DNA from: Streptomyces sp. NBC_01260
GTDB lineage: Bacteria > Actinomycetota > Actinomycetes > Streptomycetales > Streptomycetaceae
DNA length: 64,000 bases
Direction: 5' to 3'
NCBI RefSeq assembly: GCF_036226405.1
Contig: NZ_CP108464.1
Coordinates: 3,348,001-3,412,000, forward strand
The position numbers and the translations under genes are program-made. Shown one piece after another: positions 58,525 through 64,000 of this stretch (position 1 is its first letter; every line of letters starts with the position of its first letter). The notes beneath the pieces were generated by a model, which searched no databases, was not told the DNA's origin, and saw nothing but the letters and a program-made list of their open reading frames with translations.

Positions 58525-58776
58525 TCAGCCGTTGCCGGCCGCGTGCCCCAGGAACGCGGTCCAGGCGGCGGGGGCGACCGCGAAGGTCGGCCCGTCGGTG
58601 ACCTTGGAGTCGCGGACGTGGACGGTGTGCGGGCAGGTGGCGACCTCTACGCAGGCCGCGCCCTCGTTGCCGCTGTAGCTGGACTTGTGCCAGGCGTAGG
58701 CGACTTCGATGCATTCGCCGCCCTCATTGCCGCTGTAGCTGGACTTGAACCAGGTCAGTCCGGGTCCGTGGTTCAC
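58525..58776 (-). CDS. DUF397 protein with duplicated motif
   Basis: 83 aa. The DUF397 core (FKSSYSGNEGGECIEVA) is followed directly by a second copy (HKSSYSGNEGAACVEVA), then RDSKVTDGPTFAVAPAAWTAFLG. The 60-nt duplication is also visible in DNA (58675-58750). GTG 58776 overlaps the XRE stop by 4 nt (GTGA). Partner of the XRE/DUF5753 regulator. Confidence 0.87.
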   Translation of the reverse strand: MNHGPGLTWFKSSYSGNEGGECIEVAYAWHKSSYSGNEGAACVEVATCPHTVHVRDSKVTDGPTFAVAPAAWTAFLGHAAGNG

Positions 58777-59594
58777 AGTTGCCCCACCTTCGTCTCGATG
58801 ATCTCCGCGGACATCCAAGGATTGAGTGCCTGAGCCCGCAGGATGCCGAAAAGGTCGAACTGATCGCTCACCCGATCCGGCTTCGAGATCAACCTATCGT
58901 CGCCATGCGCCTCTACGTACACCAGAGTGCGGCCTTCAGCCGTGGACATCAACTGCATAGGCCCCATCAACCCCGCGTGCGTGTGCTGAGCCGACGGCAT
59001 CACCTGCACCGTCAAGTGGTTGAACCGCTTCGTGCAGTCGAGCAGATGCCGCAGTTGCTCTTTCAGTACCTCGGGCCCGCCGAGCGTCCGGTCCAGGACC
59101 GATTCCTCGATGACGTACCCGATGCGTGGCGGGGATGTGCGCCCCAGCACGGCCTGTCGTTCCAGCCTCGCTTCGACGAGACGGACGATCTCCGCCTCGG
59201 AGTACGCCGGGACGCGCGAACGGAAGAGCGCGTACACGTACTCCTCCGTCTGGAGCAGGCCAGGGATCAGCATCGTCTCGTACGCACTGATGACCCGCGC
59301 GGCCCGCTCCAACTTGGCCCAGTCCAGGAACTTAGGCGGGTACTTCTCCCCATCCACCAACTCGGCACACGCCTTCAACGCCCCGCCCGCGTCGAACACC
59401 TTGTCCGCATCGCGCAGGAACTCCAGCGAGGGAATGCGCTCCGCCCGCTCGTACGCCCCCAGCAGGGATTCCGACACCAACAGCTTCTCCGACGCGTCCT
59501 TCTGCGTCAGCCCCGCGCGCACCCGATGGATGCGAATCAGGTCCCCCACGAGCCTCCGCACCTGCGACGGCTCATTGCCCGTCCCCACAGCCAC
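58773..59594 (-). CDS. XRE-family helix-turn-helix regulator with DUF5753 domain
   Basis: 273 aa from GTG 59594, 7 nt after GGGAAGG; other GTGs at 59609, 59600, 59597 and 59588 are possible. HTH ~20-70 (IRIHRVRAGLTQKDASEKL ... LGAYERAERIPS), DUF5753 with MLIPGLLQTEEYVYALF. Second such regulator in the window. A perfect CACATCA-N3-TGATGTG palindrome overlaps its start region. Confidence 0.9.
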   Translation of the reverse strand: MAVGTGNEPSQVRRLVGDLIRIHRVRAGLTQKDASEKLLVSESLLGAYERAERIPSLEFLRDADKVFDAGGALKACAELVDGEKYPPKFLDWAKLERAARVISAYETMLIPGLLQTEEYVYALFRSRVPAYSEAEIVRLVEARLERQAVLGRTSPPRIGYVIEESVLDRTLGGPEVLKEQLRHLLDCTKRFNHLTVQVMPSAQHTHAGLMGPMQLMSTAEGRTLVYVEAHGDDRLISKPDRVSDQFDLFGILRAQALNPWMSAEIIETKVGQL

Positions 59595-59606
59595 CACCAC
59601 CCTTCC

Positions 59607-59623
59607 CACATCACGTTGATGTG
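59607..59623. promoter_or_regulatory. Palindrome at XRE start
   Basis: CACATCACGTTGATGTG, perfect 7-3-7, just upstream of the XRE start and 50 nt upstream of the divergent gene. Likely the autoregulatory operator of the XRE protein. Confidence 0.5.
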
Positions 59624-59672
59624 GACCGTGTCCTCCTGGTCACGCTACGCAACCGGCGGAATGCTCGTAGCC

Positions 59673-60077
59673 ATGACGAGCGAGAAACTCCCCGAATGGG
59701 TACCCGCCTCGGGGCTCCAACTCCACCTGTCCGGCATCCACTTCGACGCGATCCGGCTGCGCGGCGTACGGGGCGAGGCGGTGCTGCACCATCTGGCCAC
59801 CCTCACCGACGGCGATCCGGGGCCCGTCGTGCGGGAGATCGCGGGGGCGCGGTGGACGTACTTCCTGCTGGCGCCCGGTGCGAGCCGGGGCTTCGACTGG
59901 CCGCCCGGCGCGAAGTGCTTCGGCCCGACCGCCCGCGACCAGTACGTGGGGATTCCCGCGCCGGACGGCAACACGTATCCGCTGAGCTGGCGGTGCGGGG
60001 CGCCGGAGGAAGGGGACTTCGTGGACGCGGAGTTGCTGTACGGAGTGGTGTCGGCGCAACTCGTACCCGAGGAGTGA
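59673..60077 (+). CDS. Hypothetical protein linked to XRE module
   Basis: 134 aa; start at ATG 59673 or ATG 59661. Compact soluble protein: LQLHLSGIHFDAIRLRGVRGE, DGDPGPVVREIAGARWTYFLL and CFGPTARDQYVGIPAPDG. I know of similar unnamed Streptomyces proteins beside XRE genes but no defined function. Divergent from the XRE gene and possibly under its palindrome. Confidence 0.7.
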   Translation: MTSEKLPEWVPASGLQLHLSGIHFDAIRLRGVRGEAVLHHLATLTDGDPGPVVREIAGARWTYFLLAPGASRGFDWPPGAKCFGPTARDQYVGIPAPDGNTYPLSWRCGAPEEGDFVDAELLYGVVSAQLVPEE

Positions 60078-60131
60078 CCGGCCGGGCCGAGAGCTGCCGC
60101 CGGGTGCGGGGGCGTCCGTATCATCAGGTTC

Positions 60132-60722
60132 ATGACTGCAGAGCCCTCGCGATCCGCCGGCCGTATGCGTGCCTCCGACGCCGACCGCGAAGCGGTGGTG
60201 GACCAGCTGCGGGAGGCGGCGGCCGAGGGCCGGATCGACCTCGACGAGCTGGATACCCGGCTGGGGCAGGCGCTCGTGGCCAAGACGCGCGGCGAACTGG
60301 CGCCGCTCACCGATGACCTCGGGCCGGCCGTGTTCGACTCGGGTGAACCGCTGACCCTGCGGGGCGGCATCCACGGCGCGGAGCGGACCGGCCGCTGGAA
60401 GGTGCCGCCGCGGATTCACGCGAAGGGCGGTATGGGCGGCGTACGTCTCGACTTCACGCGGGCGGAGTGCCGGCTGCGTGAGATCGAGGTGGAGGTGGAC
60501 GCGCAGATGGCCGGGGTGCGGATCGTGATCCCGGTCGGCTGGCAGGCGGACACCGACGGGCTGGACCCCTCGCTCGGCGGCCTCAAGGACAAGACCTCCG
60601 GCCAGCGGCTGCCGGGCGCGCCGCTGATCCGGCTCACGGGCACGTGCGGCATGGGCGGCGTGCTCATCCGCCACCCCAACCTCCTGGAGCGCCGCAGGCA
60701 GCGCAAGGACCAGGCGCGCTGA
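60132..60722 (+). CDS. DUF1707 domain protein with LiaF-like C-terminus
   Basis: 196 aa. N-terminal DUF1707 (MRASDADREAVVDQLREAAAEGRIDLDELDTRL, ~12-60) and a C-terminal beta-rich domain like the cell-wall-active-antibiotic-response fold (KGGMGGVRLDFTRAE ... AGVRIVIPVGW ... CGMGGVLIRHP). No transmembrane helix. Probably a regulatory protein of envelope stress; exact role unknown. Confidence 0.83.
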   Translation: MTAEPSRSAGRMRASDADREAVVDQLREAAAEGRIDLDELDTRLGQALVAKTRGELAPLTDDLGPAVFDSGEPLTLRGGIHGAERTGRWKVPPRIHAKGGMGGVRLDFTRAECRLREIEVEVDAQMAGVRIVIPVGWQADTDGLDPSLGGLKDKTSGQRLPGAPLIRLTGTCGMGGVLIRHPNLLERRRQRKDQAR

Positions 60723-60740
60723 GCGGCGGCCGGACCGGTA

Positions 60741-61523
60741 CTACGAGGGCCGGACGGTGAGGATCTGCTGGGCCTGGCCGACGGGTCCGTTGATGTCGTG
60801 CAGGACGGTGCTGGTGATGCCCTGGCCCGTCGGACCGAAGACGACCGTGGTGTCGAGCCCGGTCCAGCGGCCTTCGGGCTGCCGGTGCAGGTGGATGGTC
60901 AGGTCGACGTTGGGGAACGTCCAGGCGCCGGGCTGCTGGCGTACGGCGATGCCGTTGGCCGTGTCGACGAGCGCGATGTAGGACGCGAGCGTGCTGACGG
61001 GCTCACCCGCGACGAGGTCGAGGGGCGTGGAGATCCAGGCCGTCGTACGGCCCGGCCGGGGCGGCGCGAGCGGGCGGACGTCGATGGACGCGATGTAGCC
61101 GCCGGGCCAGACGTCGGCCATGGCCCAGGGCGCGAGTGCCTCGGGGGCCGTGAGCCGGTCGGCGGCACCCCCGGCGACGGCGTCGGTGTCGCCGGAGGCG
61201 AGGCACCAGGCCCTGGCACGTACGACGGGTCGGTCGGCGATGAGGGCGACGGCTTCGACCAGTTCGATGGTGCGGCCGGGGCGGATGGTCTCGACCCGGA
61301 TCTCGCACTCGTCGAGGGCGAGCCGGCCCAGGATGTCGAAGCTGATCCGGGACAGCAGCAGGCCGGTTCCCGGCCGGTCGGCCAGGTGCCGGTCGATGGC
61401 GTGGACGACGAGGCCGCCGAGCGGGCTGAAGTGCACTTCGTCCGTGCTCCACGCACCGCTCGCGTGGGCGGTGGGCTTGTAGCGGTGTGCGTCGATGCGC
61501 TCGTAGTAGCTGCCGGTGTTCAT
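60741..61523 (-). CDS. Acyl-CoA thioesterase family protein (TesB-like double hotdog)
   Basis: 260 aa. Two hotdog halves: N-terminal SYYERIDAHRYKPTAHASGAWS and GLVVHAIDRHL ... LLLSRISFDILG; C-terminal GEPVSTLASYIALVDTANGI and FPNVDLTIHLHRQPEG with the active-site-type Asp. Would hydrolyse acyl-CoA, fitting the catabolic set. Lies 89 nt downstream of the OB-fold gene with a hairpin between. Confidence 0.85.
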   Translation of the reverse strand: MNTGSYYERIDAHRYKPTAHASGAWSTDEVHFSPLGGLVVHAIDRHLADRPGTGLLLSRISFDILGRLALDECEIRVETIRPGRTIELVEAVALIADRPVVRARAWCLASGDTDAVAGGAADRLTAPEALAPWAMADVWPGGYIASIDVRPLAPPRPGRTTAWISTPLDLVAGEPVSTLASYIALVDTANGIAVRQQPGAWTFPNVDLTIHLHRQPEGRWTGLDTTVVFGPTGQGITSTVLHDINGPVGQAQQILTVRPS

Positions 61524-61541
61524 CGGGTGCGTACCTCGCGG

Positions 61542-61579
61542 CCGTGCGGATCAGGGAACCTCAGCCTGACACCGCACGG
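61542..61579 (-). terminator. Hairpin between OB-fold and thioesterase genes
   Basis: CCGTGCGG (61542-61549) pairs with CCGCACGG (61572-61579), 22-nt loop. Weak terminator or processing site. Confidence 0.4.
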
Positions 61580-61612
61580 TCGCCGGCCGGCGCCCGGGTC
61601 CCCCGCAGCGCC

Positions 61613-62077
61613 CTACGGCCGGAACACCGCCACCGCCTCGCGCCCCTCCTCCTCCCGGAACGTCACCCGGAGCTCCATGCCGATGGCGAGCGCGGACTCC
61701 TCGCACTCCACGACCTCCGTCATCATCCGCGGCCCCTCGGCCAGGTCGACGACGGCCGCGACGTACGGCACGCGGGTGCCGAACGGCGGCAGGTCGTTGC
61801 GGTGGACGACGGACCAGGTGTAGAGCGTGGCCCGGCCGCTCGCCCGCTCCCAGGCGACGTCCTCGCTCCAGCAGTGCGGGCAGAACTCGCGCGGGTAGTG
61901 GTGCGCCCGGTCGCAGCCCCGGCAGCGGCGCAGCAGCAGGTGGCCCTCGGCGGCGGCGTCCCAGTAGGGGCGGGTGGACGCGTCCGGCTCCGGCAGGTCG
62001 TACCGGGGGGCCGGCGCGGTGGACGTCCGGGGGGCCGGCGCGGTGGACGTCCGGGGGGCCGGTGGGGTCGCCGTCAC
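61613..62077 (-). CDS. DUF35 zinc-ribbon OB-fold protein, second copy
   Basis: 154 aa from GTG 62077, which overlaps the DoxX stop (GTGA). N-terminal tandem repeat APRTSTAP x2 (24-nt repeat at 62008-62056), then DASTRPYWDAAAEGHLLLRRC, the zinc ribbon CRGCDRAHHYPREFCPHC and an OB-fold (GRATLYTWSVVH ... PYVAAVVDLAEGPRMMTEVV). It could serve the Cys-less thiolase at 52095, which lacks an adjacent DUF35 gene. Under operator E through doxX. Confidence 0.87.
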   Translation of the reverse strand: MTATPPAPRTSTAPAPRTSTAPAPRYDLPEPDASTRPYWDAAAEGHLLLRRCRGCDRAHHYPREFCPHCWSEDVAWERASGRATLYTWSVVHRNDLPPFGTRVPYVAAVVDLAEGPRMMTEVVECEESALAIGMELRVTFREEEGREAVAVFRP

Positions 62078-62526
62078 AGGAAGAGTCCGATCGCGTGGTC
62101 GAGGGACCAGGTCTGCCAGGACATCGCGAACAGTGCGACGAGGGAGATCAGCGCCATCATCGCGTTCTGCCCCTGCTCGGCCCAGTCGTGGATCATCAGC
62201 ACCAGGTAGAGCAGGTTGAGCAGGAGTCCCGCGATCAGGGCGACCGGGGTCAGGAGTCCGGTCACCAGGCCGAGCCCCAGGGCGAGTTCCGCGTAGACGA
62301 CGATGTACGCCATCGCCTTCGGGCGCGGTGCGACGATCTTCTCGAAGCCGCCGCGCACCACCGGCCAGCGGTGCTTCCCGGCGACGTCCGCGGCCCAGGC
62401 GATGCCGGTGCCGCGCTCGAACCAGCCCTTCTTGTCCTTGTGCCGCCAGCTCTCCAGCCACCACAGGCCGAGGCCTATCCGGAGCACGGCGAGCCACTCG
62501 GCTCCGTCGAGCCAGATCGTCCGCAT
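62074..62526 (-). CDS. DoxX family membrane protein
   Basis: 150 aa, about four hydrophobic helices (e.g. AYIVVYAELALGLGLVTGLL, LIAGLLLNLLYLVLMIHDW). DoxX-like proteins accompany quinone- or sulfur-linked oxidoreductases; WLESWRHKDKKGWFERG is typical of the actinobacterial branch. ATG 62526 follows GGGAGGGCCCC. First gene of an operon with the OB-fold protein. Confidence 0.86.
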   Translation of the reverse strand: MRTIWLDGAEWLAVLRIGLGLWWLESWRHKDKKGWFERGTGIAWAADVAGKHRWPVVRGGFEKIVAPRPKAMAYIVVYAELALGLGLVTGLLTPVALIAGLLLNLLYLVLMIHDWAEQGQNAMMALISLVALFAMSWQTWSLDHAIGLFL

Positions 62527-62548
62527 GGGGCCCTCCCGTTCACGTAAT

Positions 62549-62563
62549 CTGACGGTACGTCAG
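62549..62563. promoter_or_regulatory. Palindromic operator E (perfect)
   Basis: CTGACGGTACGTCAG, all 12 fixed bases, 23 nt upstream of doxX and 112 nt upstream of the divergent FMO gene. Confidence 0.72.
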
Positions 62564-62674
62564 TTCACCTGATGGCGGCGGGCTGCGCAAGGGGTGCGCA
62601 CCCGTGATCAATTCGCAATCGATTCCGGTCTTGACCGAGACCCATCAAGAGGGCGCGCGATTACGCTCCAAACC

Positions 62675-63862
62675 ATGCCCGACAGCACATCCACCCCCGG
62701 TAGCCCCATTCCGGCCCCCACGGACCTCACCGAGGGCCGCCCCGTCTACGTCATCGGCGGCGGTCCGGGCGGTCTCGCAGTCGCGGCGGCCCTGCGCGCA
62801 CAGGGCCAACGGGCCGTCGTGCTGGAGAAGTCCGCGGACGTCGGCGCGTCCTGGCGGGGCCACTACGACCGGCTGCACCTGCACACCACCCGGCGCTGGT
62901 CCGCCCTCCCGGGGCTGGCCATGCCCCGCCGGTTCGGCCGCTGGGTGTCCCGCGACAACGTGGTGCGCTACCTGGAGAAGTACGCCGAGCACCACGAGCT
63001 GGAAGTGGTGACGGGCGTCGAGGTGTCCCGCATCGACCGGGCGCCGGACGGCACCGGGTGGCGGCTGACCGCGACCGGCGGCCGTGAACTGACCGGCCGG
63101 GCCGTGGTCGTGGCCACCGGCTTCAACCACACCCCGCGCATCCCCGACTGGTCCGGGCGCGACACCTTCACCGGCGGACTCGTACACGCCGCCGACTACC
63201 GCAACCCGGCCCCCTACGCGGGCAAGGACGTCCTCGTCGTGGGCGTCGGCAACACGGGGGCGGAGATCGCCGTCGACCTGGTGGAGGGCGGCGCCTCACG
63301 GGTGCGGCTCGCGGTGCGCACCGTCCCGCACATCCTGCGCCGCTCCACGGCGGGCTGGCCCGCCCAGGGCACCGGCATCCTGGTGCGCCGGCTGCCGGTC
63401 GCCCTCGTGGACCGGGCCGGGGGGCTGCTGACCCGCGTCTCCATGCCCGACCTCGCCGAACACGGACTGCCCCGCCCGGACACCGGCCTGTACTCACGGG
63501 TCAAGGACGGCGCCATTCCGGTCCAGGACGTGGGGCTGGTCAACGCGGTGAAGGGCGGCCGGGTGGTGCCGGTGGCGGCCGTCGAGTCGTTCGACGAGGA
63601 CGCGGTGGTACTGGCGGACGGCACCCGGATCACCCCGGACGCGGTCATCGCCGCGACCGGCTATCTGCGCTCCCTGGAGGGGCTGGTCGGCCACCTCGGC
63701 GTACTGGACGCCCGGGGCCGGCCGGTGGTGCACGGCGGCCGCACGCCGAGGCAGGCACCCGGGCTGTACTTCACCGGGTTCACCAACCCGATCAGCGGCA
63801 TGCTCCGCGAACTGGCCCGGGACGCGGAGAAGATCGCCAAGAAGCTGGCCCGCACCCGCTGA
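62675..63862 (+). CDS. Flavin-containing monooxygenase-like NAD(P)/FAD oxidoreductase
   Basis: 395 aa. FAD Rossmann motif YVIGGGPGGLAVAAALRAQG (~25), GASWRGHYDRLHLHT (FMO/Baeyer-Villiger-like), ATG motif VVVATGFNHTPRIPDW, NADPH motif VLVVGVGNTGAEIAVDL (~185) and late AATGYLRSLEGLVG. Likely an N- or C-oxygenase or a ring-opening Baeyer-Villiger-like enzyme. ATG 62675; an in-frame start at 62594 lacks support. Shares operator E with doxX. Confidence 0.88.
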   Translation: MPDSTSTPGSPIPAPTDLTEGRPVYVIGGGPGGLAVAAALRAQGQRAVVLEKSADVGASWRGHYDRLHLHTTRRWSALPGLAMPRRFGRWVSRDNVVRYLEKYAEHHELEVVTGVEVSRIDRAPDGTGWRLTATGGRELTGRAVVVATGFNHTPRIPDWSGRDTFTGGLVHAADYRNPAPYAGKDVLVVGVGNTGAEIAVDLVEGGASRVRLAVRTVPHILRRSTAGWPAQGTGILVRRLPVALVDRAGGLLTRVSMPDLAEHGLPRPDTGLYSRVKDGAIPVQDVGLVNAVKGGRVVPVAAVESFDEDAVVLADGTRITPDAVIAATGYLRSLEGLVGHLGVLDARGRPVVHGGRTPRQAPGLYFTGFTNPISGMLRELARDAEKIAKKLARTR

Positions 63863-63904
63863 CCCGCCACCGCCCACCCGCGACCCCACCCGCCGCACCC
63901 ACCC

Positions 63905-63937
63905 GCAGCCCCCGTCGGACGCCCCGGCGGGGGCTGC
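63905..63937 (+). terminator. Terminator after FMO gene
   Basis: GCAGCCCCCG (63905-63914) pairs perfectly with CGGGGGCTGC (63928-63937), 13-nt loop; 42 nt after the stop. Confidence 0.8.
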
Positions 63938-63988
63938 GGCGACCCGGCCCAAAACCGCCACTCTCAGGCTTTGCCTGCACACCCATTC

Positions 63989-64000
63989 CTGACGGGCCGT
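63989..64000. promoter_or_regulatory. Palindromic operator F, cut by window edge
   Basis: CTGACGGGCCGT: the first 12 bases of the 15-bp operator, ending at the last base of the window. All nine fixed bases present match. Confidence 0.5.

Noticed and set aside
62008..62056. Minisatellite with independent function
   Set aside because: The 24-nt repeat is in frame and encodes APRTSTAP in the N-terminus of the OB-fold protein; a plain linker expansion.

Overview
The window is a high-GC actinobacterial chromosome segment, almost certainly from a Streptomyces. Evidence: near-uniform G/C at third codon positions, GTG starts with GTGA/ATGA translational coupling, the 14-gene nuoA-N operon, futalosine-type menaquinone genes, XRE/DUF397 regulator pairs, and the afsR, afsS and afsK regulatory genes.

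Left part (1-18 kb): the 5' part of recQ, then the complete complex I operon nuoA-nuoN reading leftwards from 17714 to 1584. It ends at a perfect 18-bp terminator hairpin, and a Rex-type redox operator lies upstream of nuoA. At 18.5-33 kb come an NlpC/P60 wall hydrolase, an MFS exporter, an ATPase/XRE/DUF397 regulatory cluster, and a menaquinone set (geranylgeranyl-reductase-type flavoprotein, menG, mqnC, mqnA). Interspersed are an acetyltransferase, a degenerate sigma-factor locus, two DUF3152 zinc-metalloprotease-like genes whose 3' ends are identical in DNA, and a receptor Ser/Thr kinase. Menaquinone is the electron acceptor of complex I, so much of the first half is one respiratory neighbourhood.

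Middle (33-48 kb): a cold-shock gene with a hairpin leader, a MerR regulator, an amidohydrolase, then afsR-afsS and, about 6 kb further on, the kinase gene afsK. Between afsS and afsK sits a catabolic block: a FadD3-like acyl-CoA ligase diverging from thiolase - DUF35 OB-fold protein - enoyl-CoA hydratase.

Right part (48-64 kb): VOC protein, TetR regulator, acyl-CoA dehydrogenase plus F420-type reductase diverging from a second thiolase-fold protein, a Phd/VapC toxin-antitoxin pair, a PNPOx-like oxidase, ferredoxin plus CYP105-like P450, HtpX-PspAB stress genes, a second XRE/DUF397 module, a DUF1707 protein, a thioesterase, and a DoxX - OB-fold operon diverging from a flavin monooxygenase.

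The most interesting signal is a repeated palindrome, CTGACG-N3-CGTCAG. It occurs at 36283, 41671, 51971, 52076, 62549 and, cut off by the window edge, 63989. Apart from the last, whose target is unseen, every copy lies in the promoter region of a CoA-ester or oxidoreductase gene. It ties scattered genes (amidohydrolase, ligase, two thiolases, two DUF35 proteins, hydratase, acyl-CoA dehydrogenase, F420 reductase, DoxX, FMO) into one putative regulon that looks like a steroid- or isoprenoid-type side-chain degradation system interleaved with the AfsR/AfsK circuit. A weaker match overlaps the start codon of the TetR gene at 49382, which is therefore a candidate regulator.
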